Shown piece after piece: positions 44,801 to 55,054 of a DNA stretch of 64,000 bases (the first letter of the stretch is position 1; each line of letters opens with the position of its first letter). The stretch is from Conchocele bisecta. Its lineage: Eukaryota > Mollusca > Bivalvia > Lucinida > Thyasiridae. The position numbers and the translations under genes are program-made. Under the pieces are notes generated by a model. That model searched no databases. It saw only the letters and a program-made list of their open reading frames with translations, and was not told the DNA's origin. The stretch covers positions 53,033,131 to 53,097,130 of the forward strand of contig CM055268.1 in NCBI GenBank assembly GCA_029237695.1. Reading direction: 5' to 3'.

Positions 44801-46661
44801 CAAGAAAACAGGCGCGCAATTACAGGTGTTCTCCTCACGGTGTATTATTTGTAAGTTGATTACGGGTTTTCTCTCGCAGCGAAACCCGTGCAAATAATGT
44901 GCAAGAGTGTAATAAAAAACAACATTAGAATGTTTACAATTTGGTCATCCAAAACCTGGCATAAGATAAAAACAATCTTGGTTATAAAACTGTATTTTAT
45001 TGCGATCATAATAATTTATTAATTACATGCAGAGAAAAAATGTCTAAGACACTACAATGTAGTATTTTTAACATTAATTGTTTGCGTCATTCAGTGAAAA
45101 ATTCCTGATTTAAAGGTACATGCCCACGCAGCATGTTACACTGTACTACTACTTTTAATTTTCTGTCATGCCTTATATGAGCCATTTGTCTACCCACTAA
45201 CGAATTATTTTATTTTTAATTACGGCACGTGTTAATTGGTGTTAAATTGCATTTTATATGCCGCGACCAGAAAGGGTATTTTCCGACCTCGTGCTATTTT
45301 TACCAACACGCGTCACATGCCTCGGTCAATCATATCACATCTTTGACATGCGCAGTGAAGTATCGGAAGTTGAGTTGAAAAATCTCTGTTCGAGTCCAAA
45401 TCTAAATCTCCACGTAACTCTTTCCATTTCGTGATCTGGTCGCCAATATTAACCACTCTCTCTGTCCTTCAGACATTTTGCCTTTTTTTTGGCCGACGCC
45501 GTTTCATACAATTTCCGTCCTGGACGTTTCGACATGTTGATATTCTTGTTTACATATTGGGAAGCCTACTGGCGTGCGTAATATTTATTATACTGCGCAT
45601 GCGCACCGCAAGCCGTGATGTGAAAGTCGTCGTCCCCGAACATTATCAAAATAGACTGTTACCGCCGCGCGTCGCTAACAGTCTATTTTGATAATGTTCG
45701 GGGACGACGACTTTCACATCACGGCTTGCGGTGCGCATGCGCAGTATAATAAATGCGCAGTATAATAAATGTGCAGTATAATAAATGATAATAATAAATT
45801 ATATAATAAATGATTATATTAGCGGGCACTCATAATTTTTAGAACTGGTGGAATAGTGACATAATTATACACTTATTTAATTCCTATAAAGAACATTTTG
45901 TGCCTACTGTGTGGGCATGTACCTTTAACAATACATTTAGTTGTAGAATGAGCTTGATACATTTGAGAAAGCCCTGAGTCTGTGGCAGTGACAATGCGAT
46001 AAGAGAGAGGTCAGATGGTCATAGATTTGTCATATTATATTATATAAACAGTAAATAAGTAATTTGCTTGCTACATTATGTGTTGTGACCGATGCAGACA
46101 CGACCTGACTTCAGTATATCTTCCACAACTCGTTGTGAGAACTATAATGAGGTCATAGTAATAAAATGACATTTCAGGATCCAGTGCTCTAGATAAGCTG
46201 TGTATTTGCTTAAGTACCCAATTAAAATTGTCAGAAACCCAATTGAAATCAGGAGTAGCAAGTATCAAAAAGCAATACAAGATTTATGGTACATTTATCA
46301 TGCTGCAGAAAACAATAAACAGACCACAAATAATAGCATATTTTTCTTTCTTTAATATGTTGCATGAAAACACATCTTGGTATTTCATTAGAATTGTCTC
46401 CAATGAGACAATTCTAATGAAATCCAAATATATGTTTTCATATCGAAGTAAGTATTCAATAATTGCTGCGGATGTGTAAATTAAAATTTAGAAATACCCA
46501 ATTGCTTCAGAAAGTATGGAGTGACAATACTCAATTACTAATTCCTTATCTGGAGCCCTGAGATCTTACTCTTCAAACAGTGTGTATGACTGGACTCGTT
46601 CAGCTTGCAGTGAGTAGAACCTGGACAGCAGCTGTGTGGGATCACTCGTCGCATCTGTCAT
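38768..46661 (-). CDS. REX1BD: REX1-B domain protein (REX1BD homologue), four coding exons
   Basis: Coding exons, minus strand: 46661-46570, 44012-43808, 41165-41077 and 38888-38768, giving 507 nt and 168 residues plus TGA. Each junction has GT...AG ends and the frames fit exactly. The product begins MTDATSDPTQLLSRFYSLQA, then FEEGFQAYLAG, YRQLVFEITQGFSKISEDIL, a linker rich in D/E, and KATVEKIVEQMDDLKYESEE. It aligns along its length with human REX1BD (C19orf60) as I recall it, including the LQAER and EEG motifs. The domain is named after Chlamydomonas REX1-B, implicated in DNA repair; the animal protein's role is poorly known. It is mainly helical with no membrane segment. A leader exon may lie upstream, because an acceptor (ttccgtttcag) stands 12 nt before the ATG. 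The introns hold several MITEs. Confidence 0.9.
38925..39105. repeat. Long palindrome in REX1BD intron 3
   Basis: Arms of about 85 bp: cacattgctggtttcatttg...cccatgattagaaaac and complement, with a tiny loop around gacttgc. Outer 25 bp are less perfect. It begins within 40 bp of exon 4's acceptor. Confidence 0.88.
39095..39440. repeat. 78-bp tandem repeat with embedded hairpin
   Basis: About four units with gtgcaatttttcatgaaaac, ctgcaaatgacaaggaaagt and gactaaattttcatatata. The first junction has been split by an 87-bp hairpin at 39140-39226 (tcgatggtctagtaacataa and complement). Confidence 0.82.
39670..40110. mobile_element. Foldback module E, copy 1
   Basis: Starts taggaatgaatggccttttt, with arms of about 100 bp (ataaacttggaaaagtcgcg and complement), then a non-palindromic tail (aaattcatcaagaaaatgtg, cggaaagtagttcggcgtgg, caaatgttagggaattgtg). 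Other copies: 41185-41570 and 42540-42895. Confidence 0.82.
40160..40530. mobile_element. MITE family F (cagggctccagataagg), copy 1
   Basis: Ends cagggctccagataagg and cttatctggagctatg form terminal inverted repeats. The interior (tctgaagcaattgggtattt, ggagacaattctaatgaaat, gcatgataaagatacca) recurs in reverse orientation at about 46180-46560. The ends are hAT-like. Confidence 0.7.
40600..41060. other. REX1BD intron sequence without features
   Basis: No repeat or frame of note was seen between the family F element and exon 3. Confidence 0.4.
41077..41165 (-). CDS. REX1BD: REX1BD exon 3
   Basis: The exon is 89 bp. Acceptor after ctgttgcag; donor CAACG|GTATTT (phase 2). It encodes TAKLQIAVQNQKD, an acidic linker and AEIADLKQ. 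Confidence 0.88.
41185..41570. mobile_element. Foldback module E, copy 2
   Basis: Same arms and tail as 39670-40110 but with a much shorter centre (gaaaaaatattaaggcctcg). It lies 20 bp upstream of exon 3's acceptor on the gene strand. Confidence 0.82.
41575..41668. mobile_element. pogo-like hairpin with internal duplication
   Basis: gtgtaacatctctaaaccgg occurs twice in tandem before the complementary arm tttagagatgttacactg. Confidence 0.78.
42158..43576. mobile_element. TTAA family B inverted pair around module E
   Basis: Left copy (42158-42540) is in reverse orientation and right copy (43137-43576) in forward orientation. Both outer ends are TTAA plus aaggtacatgcccac-type repeats. Module E copy 3 (42540-42895) and a 240-bp unique stretch lie between. 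Either two elements inserted back to back or one expanded by inversion. Confidence 0.72.
42540..42895. mobile_element. Foldback module E, copy 3
   Basis: Arms of about 85 bp meet almost without loop (cgaaggccggaaggcctcg). The tail is as in copies 1 and 2. Confidence 0.82.
43808..44012 (-). CDS. REX1BD: REX1BD exon 2 (core of REX1-B domain)
   Basis: The exon is 205 bp. Acceptor tgcaatttcag; donor GAATTG|GTATGT. It encodes GFQAYLAGAPNYNFQLYRQL through IIDQIQDVEKTKLEL, the best conserved block. Confidence 0.92.
44134..44382. mobile_element. 'GGGGCCCGTT' foldback MITE
   Basis: ggggcccgtttcagtaaact at the left and gtttagagtaacggccccc at the right, plus a perfect central hairpin (catttattgagcataggctg and complement). 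Confidence 0.8.
44575..44622. promoter_or_regulatory. Cluster of CRE-like sites
   Basis: tgtgacgtcaaatgtgacat followed by gtgacgtcatg: one full TGACGTCA and two related copies in 45 bp, inside REX1BD intron 1. Regulatory use is unproven. Confidence 0.35.
45110..45928. mobile_element. TTAA family B element with a 172-bp palindrome
   Basis: TTAA-bounded ends (aaggtacatgcccacgcag and ctgtgtgggcatgtaccttt) enclose CpG-richer sequence unlike other family B copies. It includes a long perfect hairpin (45583-45754) and a 12-bp repeat, gcagtataataa, at the right. It may have captured foreign sequence. Confidence 0.75.
45583..45754. repeat. Perfect palindrome with 79-bp arms
   Basis: Arms 45583-45661 and 45676-45754 enclose a 14-base GC-rich loop (ccgccgcgcgtcgc). 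Both arms carry tgcgcatgcgca, the consensus for NRF-1 binding. Confidence 0.92.
46180..46560. mobile_element. MITE family F, copy 2 (reverse orientation)
   Basis: agtgctctagataagc at the left and ccttatctggagccctg at the right. The interior is the complement of 40160-40530, with a small added palindrome (agacaattctaatgaaat repeated in inverse). It ends about 10 bp from REX1BD exon 1's donor. Confidence 0.7.
46570..46661 (-). CDS. REX1BD: REX1BD exon 1 (first coding)
   Basis: Starts ATG ACA GAT and ends CTG TTT GAA GA with donor GTAAGA (phase 2). It encodes LLSRFYSLQAERVQ. The frame is also open from the acceptor at 46674, so a longer N-terminus is possible. Confidence 0.88.
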
Positions 46662-46844
46662 CCTCGGGCACACCTGAAACGGAACAGCCAGGTGTAAATG
46701 TTAAAGCACAACTTGGTGAATAGATACAGAAAATATAAAACACAGAGGAAATAGTAAAATATATCCGTAGAGCTGAAATTATCTAAGCTAGTCAATTGAC
46801 GCAACCAATGACACCCGGGACAATCAATGGTGGTTTGTAAACTT

Positions 46845-47515
46845 GAGGTAGCAGTGACCAGTTAGCCGCTAGTTTCGTATAATGGCACCGGTGAAATTTA
46901 TAAATATTACACTTTCTGCCGATTAAAATTCATTTTAATTGTTTAATGAATTTTTTGTAGTTGATTTTGTATTTTATTCAGATTTTACATCGTATTAATT
47001 GATGAATGCTCATTCCAGGGCCATCTGACCTGTTCCCATTGATTAGAAATGGCCAAATACGAATTGAGGGTATGTTGTGACAAAAACTAATGAAAACAAC
47101 AGATTTTTCTGGGAGTTTCAAACAAGAATTTATTTGAGAGAAAACTCATGGATGGGAACTGGTTTGCACCATGATAGTGCATTTGCCTCTGGATGATGAT
47201 TGAGAACACATACAACATTCAATCTGTAGTTCGCAATAAGTGAGCGTGGCACGGCATGGTTTAAAGTGAATATTTTACCTCAGAATTGGACAATTTTAAA
47301 GAGGCTGCACCAAGATATTTCACATTCCTGCATAGGTAAGGAGCACTAATACAGCAGCATATTTGTGTTTATGTAAAAGCTTCTAGTGTGTCTAGGTCAC
47401 AAATGTCGAACTCATATTGCTGTCTGCCCACTTATTTGGAATATTGAATTAAATGCATACTGTCCGAGGGCGTGAAATTGATAATTTTAAATTAACTGGT
47501 CACTGCCCCCTGAGG
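46845..47515. repeat. Possible TIR element
   Basis: cttgaggtagcagtgaccagttag at the left (first 20: cttgaggtagcagtgaccag) has a complement, ttaactggtcactgcc...cctgagg, at the right. Only about 20 bp pair, and no duplication was identified. Confidence 0.4.
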
Positions 47516-48700
47516 CTTGACCACGTGGATATATTTCCATGGACAACTTTTACTGTAACACATAACTATTTTCAAGGGCACTAGCTCCCATTTTTGGGTA
47601 ACACAGCATGATGTTGTCGTGGATGCAGTGTTATATCGCTACGGTGCCATTACTGCCTTTAACAATTACAAAAGTGTAACATTTTACACACAAGTCAGTA
47701 GCTACACAAACAAACCTGTGGGTCATAGCCGAAGTCGTCCGAAAATATTTTCACTAGTGTCTATTCCACAGATTCATTGAAAGTAATGTTACAAGTGCTA
47801 CGATCACTATTGCATACATCTAATCAAGACCTTCGACTTATGAGGAAGCCTATTTATACATTTGAATGTAATATTTTGAAGTTGACGGATAATTAAACAA
47901 ATATTTGAAATTTTGATTTAAATCAAAAAATATTGTTCATAATAACACATTAAAACAACATCGTTGACGTATGTCGTGTTACTGAAATAATCCGGTGCAA
48001 AAAGCTCTTTCTTAATATTTCTGCTATAGAAAACTGCAGGATATTGTTGATCAAGAGTCCACACCAGCAGCTTCAATAAATGGACGACATACTAAGACAT
48101 TAAAGTTTCAACGAATGGTATATCGAAACTCGTACAGAAACTGAACGCCTACAAATCTTTAGGACCTGACTAGATACGCCCTGCAATCCTCATGAATATA
48201 CACACGATTGTAAGTCGCTGACGGAAGGAGTCATGACACAATCATATTTAGAATACAGCATATAATGCTCACACATTTATTAAAACATATAGTATCATCT
48301 CCCATATATCCTCTATAAAACCAGGGACACATTTAATTGTCGCTTCCAACATCACAAATGCTCATTGGATATCAGCATGTCTTGGTATATTTACTTTCCT
48401 TCAATATGTTAATTACTAGTTTCAGTGTATTGCTTATGTGTTACATTTTATTACGTACTTGTCTCGGCTGGCTATGGCGGTAAGTGGAAGATATATTGCG
48501 TCGTGTATGCTAGCTGGTTTTAATCCACCAGTAGATACCCATGTTGTCGCACTATACCCATTTATACACAGCTCTCATAAATTCGTTCCTTCTCATAAAT
48601 ATGTGCACGACTTCAACTTGTGGCATTTGACCGGATACATGCATTTATGAGTCAAACTTCAAACATTATTTAAAACAGGCAACAAATCACTGATTGGCTG
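47516..48700. other. Spacer without supported genes
   Basis: No recognisable frames or repeats. A leader exon of REX1BD could lie here but no clear candidate was found. Confidence 0.4.
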
Positions 48701-48704
48701 AGAA

Positions 48705-48857
48705 ATTATATGTATGTCTGGCACTGTCTGATAAACTTTAAAAAACATGGGCATTTTCAAAACAAAGTTTCATCCAAACACTATATGGATGAAACTTTGT
48801 TTTGAAAATGGCCATGTTCTTTTAACGTTTAACAGACAGTGCCAGACATACATATAA
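48705..48857. repeat. 153-bp palindrome
   Basis: Arms of about 72 bp: attatatgtatgtctggcac...caaagtttcatcc and complement, with a few mismatches and loop aaacactatat. Confidence 0.88.
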
Positions 48858-48859
48858 TG

Positions 48860-49550
48860 TATCTCTATATATATAGTAAAGACCATACATTCCTTTTGAA
48901 GATGACAACAAAATGGAATGAAATTCACGGATTTTATGGGATGGATTCAATATATCAGACTGATCTACATCGCTTTATTTGAGAACACACTGTTCCATAA
49001 ATACACACAGTTCATGATAAAAGTGGTCTGACACGAGTGAAATAATGTTTGTTCTATATAAGGTTGATACACCTATGTATCTACCAATGTCCATTAATGT
49101 GCACGTGAAGTTTTTCAATGTTTTCCCTTTTCACATCCTGTTGGAGTGGAGGATGATTGATTATTGGATGTTGAGTTTTGTGATACACGCCCATCCGCAC
49201 CGCAAGGCGGGCAAGTCATTGACAAGTACATACTGCATAGATCTATGTAGCCACATTGGAAATGATTTTTGAAATTTATATTGAATAAATGTTTTTCATT
49301 GTCTACGTAGCAGTAAAATGTAGAGTGTGTAGGCCAATGCTCGCGTATTTTGATCATGTACGCATATATCAAAATCAGGAGATAACGGGATATTGATTTG
49401 TGTTGATCTACCTCCCAATGAGTCCTTCTCATTTACTGGCATTTCATATTTGTATTTCTTTCTGATGTCCATCGCACTATTTAGCTGTATAGAACGATAT
49501 TATAATGGTATAGCCAAAGTTGGTGTATGCTACCTATATTCGGGTGTGCC
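48860..49550. other. Spacer without supported genes
   Basis: Short frames only. I saw no repeats shared with the rest of the window. Confidence 0.4.
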
Positions 49551-49552
49551 TA

Positions 49553-50035
49553 ATTGGCGCAATGACGGGAAATGGCGCAATGACGGAGAATGACGGAGAA
49601 TGACGCGCAATGACGGCGAATGACGGAGATAGGGGCGCAATGACCGAGAAAGTTGGCTAATGAACTCATTTATCGACGCAATTGTGGAGGGGTGTGTGAT
49701 GCATAATCTTTATGTTGTTGCGTTATTTTTTTGCAATCACAGGTAGACTGTTATCATTGTTGGAAAATGGCATGTGCAAGGATTTGGTGGGTGTTTTTTT
49801 TGTGTTGGATACATGGGCGCAATGACGGAAAAGCATGAATAATTACCAAATTTATCGACGCAAGTGTGGAAGATGTGAGGAGTCATGCATAATATTTATA
49901 TTTGGTCATTATCCATCTTTCTCGGCCATTGCGCCACATTCTCCGTCATCCTCCGTCATTATCCGTCATTGCGCAATGACCGAGAAAGTTGGCTAATGAA
50001 CTAATTTATCGACGTAATTGTGGAAAATGAGGCGA
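49553..50035. repeat. AATGACGG short-motif array with inverted part
   Basis: gcgcaatgacgg and aatgacggagaatgacg alternate irregularly at 49555-49640. A longer module (cgagaaagttggctaatgaa, tttatcgacgcaattgtgg) occurs at about 49648, partly near 49850, and again at about 49978. The complement (ctccgtcattatccgtcatt) lies between them near 49940-49970. Confidence 0.75.
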
Positions 50036-50608
50036 GAGTGGTGTATATTGAATGGCAGTCGCAAGTTCATCGGGGGACGTCTCAATATGCTCAATTTGCG
50101 TTCGCAATTAACAACAGTCAGGTGACATTTAAAGTCAGCGAGTGAACTGAAAGCAAGTTATTAATAGCAACGACAATGCTCAACATTATGTGTAAAATAG
50201 TTGGCATGCCCAACTTTACTTTTGAAGAGAACAAATTGCTGTTATTGAGACGCCCCACGTGTCGTGTACCACGCAGTCGCAATGCGACGTCGAAGGCCAT
50301 TTCTTTTTCATATTGTGGTTTACGGGCGATTTTCGAAAAATTACCCTCTGGGTGAGCCAAACAAAATTCATGAAAATATTTTGCCGTTCATGCAGCATAC
50401 ACGTATGTAGGCATACGCCCAGTCATAATTTTGAAAATATTTCACATAATATTATGTCACACCTCCAGATCGAGTTCCTGTTGGGTATGCAATTTGGATT
50501 ACTCGGTTTGTATCCCTATTCTGCAAAGTGCCGATTTGATTTTGGCCAAATAAACATACTAAAAATATGAAAATTTCCCCGTTTTTTTTTCTTCACATTA
50601 CGAAAAAC
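50036..50608. other. Spacer without supported genes
   Basis: Short overlapping frames on both strands around 50120-50570 lack protein-like composition. Confidence 0.4.
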
Positions 50609-50610
50609 CC

Positions 50611-52043
50611 GGCAGCACGATTTACCCAAATCTATCAAAATCTTACCCAAATCTACCTAAATCTTCATTAAAAATAACATTTATGATTATATTATATACG
50701 TTTTCAACAATGTATCATTAGTATATCATACAATAAGCACATTTTGACCGAAACAGGGAAGTATAAAGCACATATTTCCGCGGGAAAGCGATTAATATAC
50801 ATGTAGCATTATTATAAAGGGAGACTACCGTGATCGAGACTCAGTTGTCTAACTTTAAGTTGCCATCGATCATGATTTCATATGGCACATATAATAGTCC
50901 AACTGTCTAACCGGTCACCTCCATAGTATTGCAATATTTATATACCAACATCTTTTTGAAATAGTTAAAAAGAAAGTATAATGCATTGAATGAATGTTTT
51001 TATTAGCACACATGACTTCTGGACATAGTTTAATTATTGCAATTTAATTTACGGAGATACATTTAAAAACTCACACAGGAAGGCTATATATACATAAACA
51101 TATTCTTAATATTCATCTACAATAACAATAATAAACGATCTTGTATTAAGAACATTGATAAAAATGAACCTTAATATGCATGCAATATATATATTTTTAA
51201 ATTTGTGTATGGTTTGTATATCTTGTCAAATAGCTTGAATGTTTTTCACACCTCTATGTAGACAAAGCCCAATATTATATTGTATTGACCAGAACTTCCG
51301 TAAACAATTTATGTATTCGTGATCTCAATCACAGAAACGTATCCAAACGTCCAGAAGTCTGAGATTTATTTTCGACGTTTTCTCAGTTGTTTTCGTCGTT
51401 TAAAATGGGAAACAAAGACAAAAGGAAGACTAGACATAGATCTAGATCTCGTGAAAGGTCGTACGAAAGTAAACACGATCGGTCGTCCAAGTCGGATAGA
51501 CGGAAATAGTACAGGCAATCTCATAAAAGGTTAATATTGTTTGTTTACTTGTTAAAACATGTGGGTGGCGTAGGGCGGGTAACCCGTCCACAGGTGTGTA
51601 CCATTCACCAGTGCAATCCGAAATAGCCGAATCTTAGTCTCATGGTATTCTTTAGATCTGAGGTTTTCACATGCGCATGTTTATACTATTGCTCCAGCCA
51701 CCTGTCAAAGATGAATAATCTACGGAAGCACAGGCTGATCTGGATCTACACTGGTCGTAATTACATTTGTCCAGTCACAGCCACATACATGTATGTGCGA
51801 TATGCAATCATGATCGATGATAACTTAGTTAGACAACTGAGATATAATTAATGAGTCTCGATCACAGTAGTCTCCCATTATGATAATGCTACATTAATCG
51901 CTTTCCCCGCGGAAATATTTGCTTTTATATTCTTCCTTTTTCTCGGTCAAAATGTGCTTATTATATGATATATTGTAGAAAAGTATAATATAATCATAAA
52001 TGTTATTTTTAATGAAGATTTGGGTAGATTGGAGTAAGCTGCC
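50611..52043. mobile_element. TIR element of about 1.4 kb with internal RS-rich ORF
   Basis: Inverted repeats of about 230-270 bp: acccaaatctacctaaatct, gcacattttgaccg, cgcgggaaagcgattaat and gggagactaccgtgatcgag on the left have complements at 51800-52043. Repeats are about 85-90% alike by eye. The outermost bases (ggcagc and gctgcc) are approximate borders. The right repeat has been entered by a family A fragment (51720-51790). Confidence 0.75.
51405..51509 (+). CDS. Small RS-rich ORF, possible first exon
   Basis: Encodes 34 residues, beginning MGNKDKRKTRHRSRSRERSY and ending KSDRRK before TAG. Arg/Ser/Lys-rich leaders of this type start many SR-type nuclear proteins and some mobile-element proteins. 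It lies between the inverted repeats of the surrounding element and has no visible continuation, though weak donors (gtacag, gttaat) follow. Confidence 0.35.
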   Translation: MGNKDKRKTRHRSRSRERSYESKHDRSSKSDRRK

Positions 52044-52311
52044 GTTGATTCATGCCCCTAGAAAACAAGTGAATAAGCATATTCTAAGAATATTGTTAAT
52101 TGAAAATTGTTTTAAAAAGGTATTTTAAGTTGTTTTCCACGGTTTTCTAAGTTACAGTTACATACAATTGTGATTTACCACCTATTTTGTGATTTTTCTA
52201 CATGCTTCCTTAATCTGAAGAGGGTCTGTTCGCAAATTATGCATAAAATGTTATATATGTTGATTTCTTGGTGAATCTGGACTTCACCATATTTAAATTT
52301 GATGCATCTAG

Positions 52312-52617
52312 CAGGCGCGGATCCAGGATTTCGGGTTAGGGGGGGGGGGGGGGGCGTAACTATTTTGCAATACTTGACTATATTATCGAACGCGCTAGGG
52401 GGGTCCGGGGGCATGCCCCGCCGGAATTTTGTTGAAATCTACATCGCATTTCCTGCGTTCTGGCGCATTTTGGAGCAAAAAACCCCCCCAATAAACAATA
52501 AATTCACAACGCGAACGTAGAAACGTGCCTTGTAACTTGTAAAAAATCTTTACTCGGCAAATTTTAGGGGGGGGGGGGCACGCACCGGGTCCGCCCCCCC
52601 CCCTGAATCCGCCCTTG
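52312..52617. mobile_element. 'GGGGCGGATCC' element (family D), copy 3
   Basis: caggcgcggatccaggattt to tgaatccgcccttg, with three poly-G or poly-C tracts. The interior (cgcatttcctgcgttctggc) differs from copies 1 and 2, so it is a separate subfamily. Confidence 0.72.
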
Positions 52618-52619
52618 TC

Positions 52620-53170
52620 TAGGCAGCAACACTTCTTTATTGTATGAGTGATCAAGGCATGTCACTCAAATGTGCAAAAGTTGTAGGGCATGAACCTGAT
52701 GAGAAGTTTCAAGATCAATTAGGTGACTTGGGTGACTTATTTCTAGGGATTCTAAGACTTGCATAAACAACAATTTTGGTGAATTCCGTATGTGCACTGA
52801 TGCTAGTCAAGTGTTTGAACTTTATGTTGATGTATACATTTTCAAGAATTAATCAGAATATAACACACAATATGAATTGGTGTGCTTAGGGGCACTGATC
52901 TATGAGAACAGGGACTACATCTAAGTGATCATATTTATTACAATTTCTAACTTCTTGAACCAATTTCCTAGCCACGGCATAACCTAGATCCAACAAGTTC
53001 CTTCACAACTCTGTTATTGCATGCTATGAAGTTTTATCTTCAGCAGAGTTACACAAGAGTTGCATCTGTCATGCTTTTCCACGAATCAGAGGTCATGTTA
53101 TTGCCAAATATGGTAATTGTCCGGTTCACACACCTGCAATATCCCCTATAAATTTATCCATTAAGGTGAC
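52620..53170. other. Spacer without supported genes
   Basis: No frame or repeat detected by eye. Confidence 0.4.
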
Positions 53171-53184
53171 TTGGGTGTATTTTT

Positions 53185-54600
53185 GTCTCGCCCGCGAAGC
53201 GGAAAGCGAGACATAGGTTTTGCTTTTCCGGAGTCGGCGGCGTCGGTGTCGGCGTCATCATTCAATGTTAAGTTTTCGTGTTACGGTCATTACTTCAAAA
53301 CCTTATCAGCTACAGTCATCAAACTTTATACATACCTTTACTATGATATGTATATGAATATAGGACTATTAAACAAAATTCCGGTCTCCATGGTCAAGGT
53401 CAAACTCTATTTCTTTCTATGCTACAAACTGAACATTAATGCATGAAGACCCGTTTTCTCGTGCGCTCTGTACACCTTACCTGTAGAGATAACAATCGCC
53501 TTCTCCAGTTGAACACTTCTGCATGTGCAAGCATGTGCAAATTTCCAGCTTGACCACTAAATGTCCAGCTAAATTATTACAGGTAATTTATACAGGAAAT
53601 AAATTATTATACCTGGGTATTACATTTCCGTAAACTGTGTTGACAATATTGTGGCAATATGTGGACCTGTGCAGATATGATATGTAGATAAATATAGGTA
53701 GGACTATTATAAAAATTCTGGGCTCCAGTAGCGAGCATTATTTTTTTGTTAATTTTTAAACTTTTTTTTTTTAAACTTTTTTTCCATTTTTAGCCAGGTT
53801 TTTTTGGACAAAAACCTTTTAAAATTTTTTTTTTTAATCTTTTTTTACATTTTTAGCCAGGTTTTTTTGGGAAAAAATCCAGGCTATTGGATTGGCGAAA
53901 GCCAGGCGGGCTGGCGGTGTCCACAATCAATGTTAAGTTTTCGTGTTTCAGTCCATTTCTTTGGTACTGTAACACATAGGACCAACAAACTTTCACAGCT
54001 TCATAACCAAGGGGTGCCCACCACATACAACTATCCAACATGTGACCATTTTTTTTACCTTCACCTATTATTTCTACGTAATTGACTTAGCCATTTTCAA
54101 TGTTAACTTTTTAACGTACGTCTGGTTAAAGTTTTTTGGTTAAAGTTTTTCGTTATACTATATCTCTGCAACTGCTTCGCCCATTACCTTGAAACTTTAC
54201 ATGGGTGTTTATCATCATCCATATTTTCATTCTACCCCCCAACCGTGCGGCCCCTGTGCCCAATGTCAAGGTCAAATTACTTTGATTTTTTTGTGTACTA
54301 TATCTCTGCAACTGCTTCACCCATTACCTTGATACTTCACATGGGTGTTTATCATCATTGTCGCGCCCGCTTGCGGAAACCGCGATATAGTCGGCATTTT
54401 GGCGTCCGTCCGTGTGTCCGGTTAAAGTTTTTCCATCTACTATATCTCTTTTTTTAGTGTCCATGCCTCGCCCCAAGGCGCGACATGCAGGCCACGGCCA
54501 TCTAGTCTATAAATAGTGGGTATAATTATGTTATCCAAGTGTCTATATGCTTGGAAAAACCTGGCCTTCGTGGCTTTGCCTCGTTTCTTGTTTTTTTATG
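53185..54600 (-). repeat. Composite dispersed repeat, reverse orientation
   Basis: In reverse order it repeats the modules of 24.4-25.8 kb and 20.68-20.99 kb: tcgcccgcgaagcggaaagc, ggcggcgtcggtgtcggcgt, ttagccaggtttttttggac, gtgcccaccacatacaacta, tatctctgcaactgcttc, ccaaggcgcgacatgcaggc and ggctttgcctcgtttcttg. Its read-through frames are artefacts. Confidence 0.75.
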
Positions 54601-54975
54601 CCACCGGGTTTCGAAGAAACGGGTGGCATATAGTGTTTGCACTGTCCGTCTGTCCATCCGTCTGTCTGTCCGTACAAACGAGAGCTACATTGTGAGGCTA
54701 ACCACACAGTGATGGACTTGTTAAGAGATGCTTATTCCGTTTTAACCCCGTTATAAATTGCTCTTGTGGGGTTATTTTGTCTTGTGGGGTTGTTTTTTCT
54801 GTACGATTGATGTTTACGGGGTTTGATTTAGGATGGGTTAGGGTTAGTAACCTCACAATGTACGTCTCGTAAGTACGTCCGTCCGTCCGTCCGTCACACT
54901 TTTCGGTTAACCACTTTGTCACAGTTTCTCAAATATGCTGCAGGTGGCATCCGCGTTCGACAGACGCATTTCTTG
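54601..54975. repeat. 'Gccaccgggtttcg' repeat, copy 1
   Basis: atgccaccgggtttcgaaga forms a hairpin with gggtggcat, followed by a (ccgtctgt)n tract and the right end ggtggcatccgcgttcgaca. The copy at 63155-63520 has the same ends with a different hairpin. Confidence 0.72.
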
Positions 54976-55054
54976 TTTCAAATTCTTTTTCCATTTTTGT
55001 CTAGTAACATAAGGTCGTAAGTGCTATATACCGAATATTATCATATACTAAAAC

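Noticed and set aside
45431..45691. 86-codon frame with a hydrophobic stretch, resembling a membrane protein
   Set aside because: It runs through the perfect palindrome of a TTAA element inside an intron, and its end is fixed by the palindrome loop.
50118..50570. Overlapping 60-103-codon frames on both strands
   Set aside because: No protein-like composition, family motif or splice pattern was found, and opposite-strand overlap suggests chance.
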